NCBI GenBank assembly: GCA_025362115.1 | Contig: JANYIK010000097.1 | Span: forward strand, 1-24,758 | Direction: 5' to 3' | Origin: Methylophilaceae bacterium | GTDB lineage: Bacteria; Pseudomonadota; Gammaproteobacteria; Burkholderiales; Methylophilaceae | Length of the DNA: 24,758 nucleotides | Shown: positions 14,835 through 23,125 of the stretch, piece after piece | Layout of the letters: every line of letters begins with the position of its first letter | Numbering within the stretch: position 1 is the stretch's first letter | Notes under the pieces: model-generated | Database searches by the model: none | The model's input: only the letters and a program-made list of their open reading frames with translations | Told to the model about the DNA's origin: nothing | Translations under genes and position numbers: made by a program

Positions 14835-15128
14835 TTAGTGGCAGGCACAGCCGGGATTGCAAACAGCAGCGGGCGCAGAAGCTTCACTTGCAGTTTCTTT
14901 GCTTGCAGTTTCTTTGCTTGCAGTCTCTTTGCTTGCGGGCTTATTGCCTCCTTTGAAGTCACTGGCGTACCAGCCACTCCCCTTCAATTGGAACCCAGCA
15001 GCGGAAACTTGTTTTTCAAACGACTCTTTGCCGCAATCGGGGCAAGTGGTGAGCGGTGCGTCGTTGATTTTACGCAGCAATTCTTTTTCAACGCCACAAC
15101 TGGCGCAGCGATATTCGTAAATTGGCAT
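14835..15128 (-). CDS. FmdB-family zinc-ribbon protein with repeat linker
   Basis: This small cytoplasmic protein begins MPIYEYRCASCG, the FmdB/CxxC regulatory-domain signature, with two CxxC pairs (C8/C11 and C29/C32) that would bind zinc. After the ribbon (about 1-60) comes a low-complexity linker made of three near-identical ASKET units (about 65-80). The tail VCNPGCACH (89-97) has three Cys and a His that could be a second metal site. Its actual function is unproven. The 97-residue product is preceded by a GAGGT SD and a TATAAT promoter, so it likely opens the aspS operon. Confidence 0.85.
   Translation of the reverse strand: MPIYEYRCASCGVEKELLRKINDAPLTTCPDCGKESFEKQVSAAGFQLKGSGWYASDFKGGNKPASKETASKETASKETASEASAPAAVCNPGCACH
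14887..14936. repeat. 15-bp tandem repeat inside the FmdB-like gene
   Basis: The unit CTTGCAGTTTCTTTG occurs at 14887-14901 and 14902-14916 exactly, and at 14917-14931 with one T-to-C change. A partial CTTGC follows. The unit length keeps the reading frame and encodes the repeated ASKET linker, so copy number can change without breaking the protein. Confidence 0.85.
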
Positions 15129-15153
15129 AACGGAGACCTCTTGAAAGAACGGG

Positions 15154-15159
15154 ATTATA
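15154..15159 (-). promoter_or_regulatory. -10 box of the FmdB-like/DUF502/aspS operon
   Basis: A perfect TATAAT on the minus strand lies 26 bp before the FmdB-like ATG, between that gene and the preceding GGDEF/EAL stop. The -35 is poor. The box is bracketed by CGGG and CCCG in inverted orientation, which may mark an operator or may be chance. Confidence 0.45.
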
Positions 15160-15196
15160 CCCGAACAGTTGCTATATTGAGTTTATGCACACAATA

Positions 15197-18073
15197 TCAA
15201 GAGGTTGAAGCTAGCATATCCCGCACAAAAGCTTCAAATTCATCAACAGGTAAAGGAGGACTCAAGAAAAAGCCTTGGTAGGCATAGCAACTTAGACGCT
15301 TAAGATATTCGCGCTGTGATTTGCTTTCCACCCCTTCGGCCATCACTTGTAAGCCTAGGCTATATCCCAGCGCAATAATGGTGCGAATAATGGCGCTGTT
15401 ATTTGCATTAGTCAGCAAGTCTTTGACGAAGAACTGGTCTATTTTGAGCTGGCTCAGCGGTAGCCGCTTCAAATAAGCCAGCGAAGAATAGCCCGTACCA
15501 AAATCATCCAGCGAAAAACTCACGCCCTCGGCCTTGAGTGATTCCATTTTGGCGATGGTATCTTCTACGTTATCTACCAGCAAACCTTCGGTCAACTCCA
15601 ACTTCAACCGATGGGGATTAGCGCCGGTTGATTTCAGGCTAGTTAACACCTGCGCTAAAAAATCGGGGTGGTGAAATTGACGCGGACTGACATTGACGGA
15701 CAGGTTGATATGCGCCAGATCCTCTTGCTCTGCCCATTCCGCCAATTTGGTGCAAGCCGCTTGCAATACCCACTGGCCAATATCGCTGATAAGACCGGTT
15801 TCCTCGGCCAGCGCAATAAAGGTGGCGGGCAGAATCTCTCCATTTTCTGGATGCTGCCAACGCACCAGCGCTTCTGCACTCTGCAATTTGCCCTCGTCAT
15901 CTAATTGCGGCTGGAAATGCAGCACAAACTGATTTTTCTGCAGCGCTTGATGCAGACCCTTCTCGGTGGCGACACGCAGAGAAATAGCGGCTTGCATAGC
16001 GGGCTCAAAGAAGCGCAAAGCATTGCGTCCCGCGTTTTTGGCTTGGTACATCGCCATATCCGCGTTTTTCAGAACATCATCCACACTGCCGGCTTGATCA
16101 CCAAACAAAGTAATCCCTATACTGGGTGTGCAGTGGTGTTCATGTGCACCCAACACATAAGGTGCGCTAAAGCCAGCCAGAATTTTCTCTCCCACTATCC
16201 GTGCGTGGGTAGCGGCCTCTTCGGCGACATCGCTGATCTCCTCAAGCAACAATACGAATTCATCGCCACCCAAACGTGCCACGGTGTCGCTTTCACGCAC
16301 ACATAAATTGAGCCGCGCAGCCACTTGTTGCAACAATAAATCGCCGACATCGTGTCCCAAAGTATCGTTGAGAGCCTTGAAGTTGTCTAAATCTATGAAC
16401 AACACCGCACCTAGACGCTTGTTGCGTCCACTCACCAGCAGAGCCTGTTGTAAACGATCGTGTAATAGCTGGCGATTAGGTAATTGAGTGAGGCTGTCGT
16501 AAAAAGCCAGATGCTGGATTTCAGCTTCAGTGGTCTGCCGCTCTATTTCAGCAGCAGCGCGTGTAGCAAAGATTTTAAGGGTTGCGATAATCGCTTCTGA
16601 GCGCTGCAAAGGGCGACGGAAGAAAACGCTGGCTATGCCTATCAGCTCAAATTTGGCATTGCGAATACGCACGCACGCATAGGCTTCCACCCCAAGCTGG
16701 CCGAACAAAATATCTTGTGGGTAGCGTACGCTGGCAGCAATCGGCACCAAACACTCTTCGTTCTTGATCAACTCGTTACAAGGCGTCCCTTCCAACGCAT
16801 AGTCAAAATTATCAATCAACTTGCCATCCAGCACGGCGGCCATCGTATGTGCGGTGGTAGGCACACCTTCTGGCGCAAGTCTGGCAATCGCTCCGCCATC
16901 TGCGCCGAGCGCCTCCACCATGTTGAGCGCCAATTGCTGGAAGATGTCAGTGCCATCTCCTACAGAAACCATGGCCGCCACTTTAGCCATCGCTAGCTGA
17001 ATGCGCCGCTGCTCTTGTTGAGCGCGGATATTCATGATGCCGAAAGTTAAGTCGTCCGCCATTTGCTGCAACAAAGAAAGCTCTTGTTGAGGCATATGCA
17101 GCACGTCAGCTGAATACAGCATCAACGCACCCATCACCCTACCCTGGTAGCGCAACGGCAATGACGCCATCCCATGAAAACCCTGCTGCAATGCAAGCTC
17201 TAATATCGGATAAGTAGGGTCTTGTGTGATATCTGCACTCACCACAGGTTGACCACTGCGAATGCAACGTCCGGCCGGCCCCCGCCCTTTAGGTTGATGC
17301 TCAGACCAGCTTAAATTTGCCTGCTCAATGAGGTCTCCGCCTCGCCCATAATGTGCCATAGGCAGAATAGATTTGTTGTCATCATCCTGCGCGTACCCCA
17401 CCCATGCCATGCGATAACCGCCCACCTCCACAATGAGGCGACAAATAGCGTGAAGTAAAGCATCTTCTTCCTGCGTTCGTATCATCGCCTCATTGCAGCT
17501 CAACAGCATTTTGTATGCGCGATTGGTGCGCGACAACGCAAACAAAGTTTCGACTTCATAGTCGGGTACAAACTCTGATGCAGGGCTGCCTGACTGACGA
17601 CGCAATTCAAGCTGCATCATTACCTGCGCGGCTAGCAATTGCAGCGCCTCTTTTTGCTGTTCGGTCAGGGTACGGGGAACATGATCTACGGCACACAATG
17701 CGCCAAGTGCGTAACCGTTTGAAATTAACGGTACGCCCGCATAAAAACGGATGTGCGGCTCGCCTGTGACTAGAGGACTGCTGGAAAAGCGCACATCAGA
17801 TTGCGCGTCTGGCACCACAAACAACTCAGCGCCCTGAATGGCGTGAGTACAAAAGGAAATGTTTCTGTCGGTCTCTCTCACGTCTAGCCCGACCGATGAC
17901 TTGAACCACTGACGTTCACCATCCACCAAGCTCACCATCGCGATGGGAACATTGCAAATGCGTGCCACCAGCCGCGTCAACCGGTCAAAATCGGCTTCCG
18001 GCAAAGTATCAAGCACCCCGAAAGACTTTAGCTCTTTGAGACGAAGTTGCTCGGTATCGTCAGCGTCATGCAT
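15197..18073 (-). CDS. GAF-GAF-GAF-GGDEF-EAL c-di-GMP signalling protein
   Basis: This 958-residue cytoplasmic protein would make and/or degrade cyclic di-GMP in response to ligands bound by GAF domains. The first GAF lies at about 20-165 (FCTHAIQGAELFVVPDA, GALCAVDHVPR), the second at about 185-345 (HGMASLPLRYQGRVMGAL) and a more diverged third at about 360-515. The GGDEF domain follows (about 525-690, motif at 602-606) with an RESD inhibitory site just before it. The EAL domain (about 700-945) has EALVRW (near 732), NVSPRQF, LELTEG, DDFGTGYSSL, KIDQFFV and AEGVES, so both catalytic centres look complete. There are no membrane helices. It starts 12 bp after the ssb stop and is likely the last gene of the yajR-ssb operon. 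Confidence 0.93.
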   Translation of the reverse strand: MHDADDTEQLRLKELKSFGVLDTLPEADFDRLTRLVARICNVPIAMVSLVDGERQWFKSSVGLDVRETDRNISFCTHAIQGAELFVVPDAQSDVRFSSSPLVTGEPHIRFYAGVPLISNGYALGALCAVDHVPRTLTEQQKEALQLLAAQVMMQLELRRQSGSPASEFVPDYEVETLFALSRTNRAYKMLLSCNEAMIRTQEEDALLHAICRLIVEVGGYRMAWVGYAQDDDNKSILPMAHYGRGGDLIEQANLSWSEHQPKGRGPAGRCIRSGQPVVSADITQDPTYPILELALQQGFHGMASLPLRYQGRVMGALMLYSADVLHMPQQELSLLQQMADDLTFGIMNIRAQQEQRRIQLAMAKVAAMVSVGDGTDIFQQLALNMVEALGADGGAIARLAPEGVPTTAHTMAAVLDGKLIDNFDYALEGTPCNELIKNEECLVPIAASVRYPQDILFGQLGVEAYACVRIRNAKFELIGIASVFFRRPLQRSEAIIATLKIFATRAAAEIERQTTEAEIQHLAFYDSLTQLPNRQLLHDRLQQALLVSGRNKRLGAVLFIDLDNFKALNDTLGHDVGDLLLQQVAARLNLCVRESDTVARLGGDEFVLLLEEISDVAEEAATHARIVGEKILAGFSAPYVLGAHEHHCTPSIGITLFGDQAGSVDDVLKNADMAMYQAKNAGRNALRFFEPAMQAAISLRVATEKGLHQALQKNQFVLHFQPQLDDEGKLQSAEALVRWQHPENGEILPATFIALAEETGLISDIGQWVLQAACTKLAEWAEQEDLAHINLSVNVSPRQFHHPDFLAQVLTSLKSTGANPHRLKLELTEGLLVDNVEDTIAKMESLKAEGVSFSLDDFGTGYSSLAYLKRLPLSQLKIDQFFVKDLLTNANNSAIIRTIIALGYSLGLQVMAEGVESKSQREYLKRLSCYAYQGFFLSPPLPVDEFEAFVRDMLASTS

Positions 18074-18085
18074 CAGCGGCAGCCC

Positions 18086-18544
18086 CTAGAACGGAATGTC
18101 ATCATCCATTTCATTGATTGAACCACCCGCTGGCTGGCTGGTGGCTGAACGTGGCGAACTTTGTGGAGCTGATTGGTCTTCTTCCGCCACCTCAAAACTA
18201 TTACCGCCACCGCTACGCCCACCCAGCATTTGCATGCGGTCTGCCACAATCTCGGTGGTGTATTGCTCTTGGCCTTCTTTGTTGGTCCACTTGCGGGTTT
18301 GCATACGGCCTTCGACGTACACCGATGAACCTTTTTTCAGGTATTCCCCGGCAATCTCGCCCAGCTTGCCGAACATGACGATGCGTACCCATTCGGTTTT
18401 TTCTTGTTTTGCGCCAGATTTATCTTTGAAATTTTCGGTACAAGCGATAGAGAAGTTGGCTACCGCGCCGCCGTCAGGCATGTAGCGCATTTCTGGGTCG
18501 CGCCCTAAGTTGCCAATGAAAGTGCAGCGATTGAGTGATGCCAT
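18086..18544 (-). CDS. ssb: Single-stranded DNA-binding protein
   Basis: SSB coats single-stranded DNA in replication, recombination and repair as a homotetramer. The 152-residue protein has the canonical N terminus ASLNRCTFIGNLGRDPEMRY, an OB fold to about residue 110 with WVRIVMFGKLGEIA and YLKKGSSVYVEGR, a Gly/Ser/Gln-rich linker, and the acidic partner-binding tip DDDIPF. An AAAGGGGA SD overlaps the stop codon of the upstream yajR-like gene (12-bp gap), so the two are coupled. No LexA-like box was seen in the gap. Confidence 0.97.
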   Translation of the reverse strand: MASLNRCTFIGNLGRDPEMRYMPDGGAVANFSIACTENFKDKSGAKQEKTEWVRIVMFGKLGEIAGEYLKKGSSVYVEGRMQTRKWTNKEGQEQYTTEIVADRMQMLGGRSGGGNSFEVAEEDQSAPQSSPRSATSQPAGGSINEMDDDIPF

Positions 18545-18556
18545 TTGATTTCCCCT

Positions 18557-19939
18557 TTAATTTTTATCCAATAATTTGCGTGCGCCAGCCTCATCCCACG
18601 CGCCCAAACGCAGTTTTAAGTATGCTACACCTTGCCCTGAAATCACGATAGCCTCGACCACGCCGTCTATCTTGGAAAGTGCCGCAGACAGCGCCAATGC
18701 TTGCGATTCACCAATGTCGCCAACGGCCATCATGTGCGTGCGTACAGAAGGTGGCGCCTGCATGGAAAGTGCCAACAGCAACCACGCAAAGCATAACCCG
18801 GCAGCGAACACAAACACCGCTGCGCTGCCCACGTGTTGCGCTAGAAACCCGCCCAGCGCACCACCCAAGAACAGCCCAAAAAACTGGAAGCTGTTGTACA
18901 CGCCTATCGCCGTACCCTTACTGCCAGTCGGCGCAATTTTGGATACCAGCGAAGGCAGTGTGGCTTCCAGCAGATTGAACGCTAGGAAGAACAAAAATAA
19001 AGACGCCACCACACCAGTGAAATTGTGGATGAACACCGCCATCAGTAGTGTAGAAACAAATAGCAACGCTACCGCGCCGCAGAATACCTGTTTCATTTTA
19101 CCCTTGGTTTCGGCCACGATAATGGCGGGTATCACCGCCACAAAGGAAATGAGCATCACGGGTAAATATACCTTCCAGTGCGATTCTACCGCCATGCCGC
19201 CCAGATTCAACAGCAGCAGTGGCACCACCACAAACAGTCCCCGCATCGCCGCATGCAGGCTGAAGATACCAAAATCCAGCCGCTGTAATTCCGGGTTCTT
19301 GAGAATCGCTAGTATCTGCGTGGGGATGGTCTGCGCGTCAGCATGAACACGGCTCACCACCGGATTAGGTACGGCGAACTTGATTACCAGCATCGCCACC
19401 AAGGCCAGAATCCCCGTCATGGTAAAAATGCCGGAAACGCCTATCACATGAGCCAGCGCTGGCCCCGCCACCATAGACAAACCAAAGGTCGCGCCTATGC
19501 TCATGCCAATGGCCGCCATAGACTTGGAGCGGCTTTCCTCGCGCGTGAGGTCTGCTGTTAAGGCAATCACCGCCGCAGCGATAGCACCAGTGCCTTGCAC
19601 CAAGCGCCCCAAAATGATGATGTAAATATCACTGGCACCCGCAGCGATAAAACTGCCCAACGCGAACAGCAGCAAACCGACATAGATAACTTTTTTACGT
19701 CCATATCGGTCGGACAACAAACCAAAAGGGATTTGCAGACAGGCTTGCGCGAGACCGTCTATGCCTAGCGCCAAGCCGATCAAAAATGGGCTGGAACCGC
19801 CTGGGAGCTGGTGTGCGTAGATAGCCAGTACTGGCAAGATGGAGAACATGCCGAACATGCGTAATGCAAACACGGTTGCCAGAGAAATTGTGGCGCGGCG
19901 CTCGAGGGAGGTCATTGCGGTTTGGTGTGGTGAAGACAT
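18557..19939 (-). CDS. yajR: MFS transporter with C-terminal YAM-like domain (YajR-like)
   Basis: This is a drug/proton-antiporter-type major facilitator. The 460-residue protein starts SLERRATISLATVFALRMFGMFSILPVLAIY, very like E. coli YajR. It shows motif A between helices 2 and 3 (GLLSDRYGRKKV), ILGRLVQGTGAIAAAVIAL (helix 4-5 region), HWKVYLPVMLISF and GTAIGVYNSFQFFGLFLGG. After about 12 helices a soluble ~60-residue C-terminal domain follows (GESQALALSAALSKIDGVVEAIVISG), matching the ferredoxin-like YAM domain of YajR. The substrate is unknown. It heads the yajR-ssb-GGDEF/EAL operon and diverges from uvrA with about 74 bp between starts. Confidence 0.88.
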   Translation of the reverse strand: MSSPHQTAMTSLERRATISLATVFALRMFGMFSILPVLAIYAHQLPGGSSPFLIGLALGIDGLAQACLQIPFGLLSDRYGRKKVIYVGLLLFALGSFIAAGASDIYIIILGRLVQGTGAIAAAVIALTADLTREESRSKSMAAIGMSIGATFGLSMVAGPALAHVIGVSGIFTMTGILALVAMLVIKFAVPNPVVSRVHADAQTIPTQILAILKNPELQRLDFGIFSLHAAMRGLFVVVPLLLLNLGGMAVESHWKVYLPVMLISFVAVIPAIIVAETKGKMKQVFCGAVALLFVSTLLMAVFIHNFTGVVASLFLFFLAFNLLEATLPSLVSKIAPTGSKGTAIGVYNSFQFFGLFLGGALGGFLAQHVGSAAVFVFAAGLCFAWLLLALSMQAPPSVRTHMMAVGDIGESQALALSAALSKIDGVVEAIVISGQGVAYLKLRLGAWDEAGARKLLDKN

Positions 19940-19953
19940 AAGTAAAATTCTGA

Positions 19954-20002
19954 TTGAGCTTAGGGTAAGAAGTTGCGTATATTAGCAGGTTGACTGACCC
20001 TA
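19954..20002 (+). promoter_or_regulatory. uvrA promoter with an imperfect inverted repeat
   Basis: TTGAGC (19954-19959) and TATATT (19978-19983), with an 18-bp spacer, make a fair sigma-70 promoter 31 bp before the uvrA ATG. TAGGGTAAG (19961-19969, in the spacer) and CTGACCCTA (19994-20002) are inverted copies matching at 8 of 9 bases and flank the -10 box, an arrangement that would suit an operator. No CTG-N10-CAG LexA box is visible in this gap. Confidence 0.4.
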
Positions 20003-20013
20003 CTGAAATACGC

Positions 20014-22827
20014 ATGGATAGCATACGAATTCGTGGTGCCCGCACCCACAACCTGAAAAACATTTCGCTGGACTTGCCACGCAATAAAATGATCGTGGTG
20101 ACCGGCCTGTCCGGTTCGGGTAAATCCTCTCTAGCCTTTGATACGCTCTACGCTGAAGGCCAAAGACGTTATGTGGAGTCTTTATCCGCCTACGCCCGCC
20201 AGTTTTTAGCACGTATGGATAAACCCGACGTGGATCTTATCGAGGGTTTATCGCCCGCAATTTCCATTGAGCAAAAATCCACTTCGCATAATCCGCGCTC
20301 AACGGTGGGAACGGTCACCGAGATTCACGATTATCTGCGCTTGCTGTATGCCCGCGCGGGCGACCCGGAATGCCCAGAACACGGCATCCAGTTGCAAGCC
20401 CAGGCCGTGTCGCAAATGGTGGATACCGTGCTGGCACTGCCCGAAGACACCAAGTTAATGATACTCGCCCCCGTCGTGGCCAACCGCAAAGGCGAGCAGA
20501 TTGAGTTATTTGAAGACCTGCGTGCGCAAGGCTTTGTGCGGGTGCGCGTGGACGGCACGATTTACGAGCTGGACAATCCGCCGAAACTGGCCAAAACCAC
20601 CAAGCACCATGTGGATGTGGTGGTGGATAGAGTCAAGGTCAAACTGGATATCAAACAGCGCTTGGCGGAATCGTTTGAAACCGCACTGCGCCTGGCTGAT
20701 GGCCGTGCCTTGGCGGTGGAGATGGATAGCAATACCCAGCATTTGTTTTCCGCCAAATTTGCGTGTCCGCTTTGCAGCTACGCGCTGGCTGAACTGGAGC
20801 CTCGCCTATTCTCCTTTAACAATCCCATGGGGGCTTGCCCCAAGTGCGACGGCTTGGGAAACATCAGCTTTTTCGACCCCAAGCGCGTGGTGGCTTTCCC
20901 ACATTTGTCGCTAGCATCTGGCGCGATTAAAAGCTGGGACAAGCGCAACCATTTTTATTTTCAACTATTGCAAAGTTTGGGCGCGCATTACCAGTTTGAC
21001 GTGGAAACGCCGTTTGAAAAACTCTCCGAACAGGCTCAACAGGTGGTGCTGTATGGCAGCGGCGCAGAAAAGCTTGATTTCACCTACCTCAACGAACGTG
21101 GCAAACCCACCATCCGCAACCACGCATTTGAAGGGATTTTGCACAATCTGGACAGGCGCTACCGTGAAACCGATTCGATGATGATACGCGAAGAGCTGGC
21201 CAAATATCTCAACTCCAAACCCTGCCCGGAATGCGCCGGGACGCGCTTACGGCTTGAAGCACGGCATGTGAAAGTAGCCGGCAGAAACGTACACGAAGTA
21301 TGCGAAATGCCGCTCAAACAAACGCTCAACTTTTTTGAAACACTTACACTAAAAGGCCAGAAACTCGCCATTGCCGACAAAATCGTCAAAGAAGTGCTCA
21401 ACCGCCTGTCTTTCCTTACCAATGTGGGTTTAGACTATCTCTCACTGTCGCGCTCGGCGGAGACGTTATCTGGTGGCGAAGCGCAGCGTATCCGCCTTGC
21501 CAGCCAGATTGGCTCTGGCCTCACCGGCGTGATGTACGTGCTGGACGAACCGTCCATAGGCTTGCATCAGCGCGATAATGAGAAATTACTGGAAACCCTG
21601 CGGCATCTTAGAGATATTGGCAACACGGTGATTGTCGTGGAACACGATCAGGATGCCATCATGGCGGCGGATCATGTAGTGGATATTGGCCCCGGCGCTG
21701 GCGAACACGGCGGGCATATCGTCGCACAAGGGTCGCCAGCAGAAATCAAGGCCTGCGCAAACTCGCTCACCGGACAGTATTTGAGTGGCAAAAAATCCAT
21801 CTCAATCCCCAAAAAACGCCACGCACCCGACCCCAAACGCTGGATAAAACTGGAAGCCGCCAGCGGTAATAATCTTAAAAACGTCACGCTGAAACTGCCC
21901 GTCGGTTTGCTGGTGTGTGTCACTGGAGTATCCGGCTCAGGCAAATCCACCCTCATCAACGATACCCTTTACCGCGCCGTGGCACGCCATTTGTATGGCT
22001 CCAACACGGAACCGGCAGCGCACGGGGCGATACTCGGCATGGAATTTTTCGACAAAGTGGTAGATGTGGATCAAAGCCCGATAGGCCGAACCCCGCGCTC
22101 CAATCCAGCCACCTACACCGGACTTTTCACCCCCATCCGCGAACTATTTTCCGGCGTGCAAGAATCGCGTATGCGTGGCTATGGCCCTGGCAGATACTCG
22201 TTCAACGTCAAGGGTGGGCGCTGTGAGGCTTGTCAAGGCGATGGTGTGTTGCGCGTAGAAATGCACTTTTTGCCCGATGTATATGTGCCCTGCGACAGTT
22301 GCCGAGGCCAGCGCTACAACCGCGAAACGCTCGAAATCCAATACAAAGGCAAAAACATCCACCAAATTTTAGGCATGACCGTGGAACAAGCACACGATTT
22401 CTTCAACGCCATTCCGGTGGTAGCACGTAAACTCAAAACCTTGCTGGAAGTAGGTTTGGGCTACATTACCCTGGGTCAATCTGCCACTACCTTATCCGGA
22501 GGCGAAGCACAACGGGTAAAGCTGGCGCTGGAACTGTCCAAACGTGACACTGGGCGCACCTTGTACATCCTCGACGAACCCACCACCGGCCTGCATTTCG
22601 CCGACATTCAGTTGTTATTGGACGTACTGCACCGCCTGCGCGATCACGGCAACACTGTGGTAGTCATCGAACATAATCTGGACGTGATTAAAACCGCTGA
22701 TTGGCTGGTGGATTTGGGTCCAGAAGGTGGCGATGGGGGCGGCATGATTATCGCCGAAGGCACGCCGGAGCAAGTGGCGGCGGATAAAACGAGCTATACG
22801 GGCAAGTATTTGAAGAACATGCTGTAG
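20014..22827 (+). CDS. uvrA: Excinuclease ABC subunit A
   Basis: UvrA is the ATP-dependent damage sensor of nucleotide excision repair; as a dimer it loads UvrB on lesions. The ATG at 20014 gives 937 residues starting MDSIRIRGARTHNLKNISL, the usual family start; an in-frame TTG at 19990 is less likely. Two ABC modules are visible. Walker A GLSGSGKSS is at 31-39 with its signature LSGGEAQRIRLA near 485 and DEPSIGLHQRD. The second Walker A GVSGSGKST is near 638 with its signature LSGGEAQRVKLA near 827 and DEPTTGLHFAD. Zinc-binding CxxC pairs appear in the first half (CPLC, CPKC) and in CEACQGDG...CDSCRG of the second. The gene is intact. Confidence 0.98.
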   Translation: MDSIRIRGARTHNLKNISLDLPRNKMIVVTGLSGSGKSSLAFDTLYAEGQRRYVESLSAYARQFLARMDKPDVDLIEGLSPAISIEQKSTSHNPRSTVGTVTEIHDYLRLLYARAGDPECPEHGIQLQAQAVSQMVDTVLALPEDTKLMILAPVVANRKGEQIELFEDLRAQGFVRVRVDGTIYELDNPPKLAKTTKHHVDVVVDRVKVKLDIKQRLAESFETALRLADGRALAVEMDSNTQHLFSAKFACPLCSYALAELEPRLFSFNNPMGACPKCDGLGNISFFDPKRVVAFPHLSLASGAIKSWDKRNHFYFQLLQSLGAHYQFDVETPFEKLSEQAQQVVLYGSGAEKLDFTYLNERGKPTIRNHAFEGILHNLDRRYRETDSMMIREELAKYLNSKPCPECAGTRLRLEARHVKVAGRNVHEVCEMPLKQTLNFFETLTLKGQKLAIADKIVKEVLNRLSFLTNVGLDYLSLSRSAETLSGGEAQRIRLASQIGSGLTGVMYVLDEPSIGLHQRDNEKLLETLRHLRDIGNTVIVVEHDQDAIMAADHVVDIGPGAGEHGGHIVAQGSPAEIKACANSLTGQYLSGKKSISIPKKRHAPDPKRWIKLEAASGNNLKNVTLKLPVGLLVCVTGVSGSGKSTLINDTLYRAVARHLYGSNTEPAAHGAILGMEFFDKVVDVDQSPIGRTPRSNPATYTGLFTPIRELFSGVQESRMRGYGPGRYSFNVKGGRCEACQGDGVLRVEMHFLPDVYVPCDSCRGQRYNRETLEIQYKGKNIHQILGMTVEQAHDFFNAIPVVARKLKTLLEVGLGYITLGQSATTLSGGEAQRVKLALELSKRDTGRTLYILDEPTTGLHFADIQLLLDVLHRLRDHGNTVVVIEHNLDVIKTADWLVDLGPEGGDGGGMIIAEGTPEQVAADKTSYTGKYLKNML

Positions 22828-22867
22828 TATCATGGCGTTGCACTCTTGGTAACACAAAGGTCAAATC

Positions 22868-23125
22868 ATGAATGAAATTTTATTTTTAGTAGAACAAGCG
22901 CAAGAAGGCGGCTACACCGCGCGTGCCTTGGGGCATTCAATCGTAACCGAAGCGGATTCACTCGCAGAGTTGCGCGGCATGGTACACGATGCTGTGCATT
23001 GCCATTTTGACGCTGTAAACACACCTTATGGTCACTTAGGAAACACTGATCCTGACATACACAAGCGGCCGTTCTGGCTTTCCATTAATACGCTCAACAG
23101 TCGCCCGAATGTTGCAATGCGTTAA
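22868..23125 (+). pseudogene. HicB-like small antitoxin gene, probably 3'-truncated
   Basis: The first 48 residues (MNEILFLVEQAQEGGYTARALG onward, to HDAVHCHFD) match the small HicB/DUF1902-like proteins usually found next to a HicA-type toxin. Intact homologues, as I recall, continue for about 20 residues with an IRLH...RDEV-type ending. Here the similarity stops near 23011 and the frame runs on with unrelated sequence, ending at 23125 antisense to the next gene (90-bp overlap). An AAAGG SD precedes the ATG 40 bp after uvrA. No toxin gene follows. It may still be translated as an 85-residue chimera. Confidence 0.65.

Noticed and set aside
14887..14936. Tandem units as a CRISPR-like array
   Set aside because: The 15-bp units are adjacent with no spacers and code in frame for a protein linker.
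18576..19346. 256-residue plus-strand frame opposite yajR
   Set aside because: Composition is that of an antisense shadow (Ser/Thr/Pro/Asn-rich, no domain), and the minus-strand MFS gene is certain.
19990..20013. TTG start for uvrA eight codons upstream
   Set aside because: The ATG at 20014 gives the N terminus typical of UvrA; the extra residues (MTDPTEIR) have no support.
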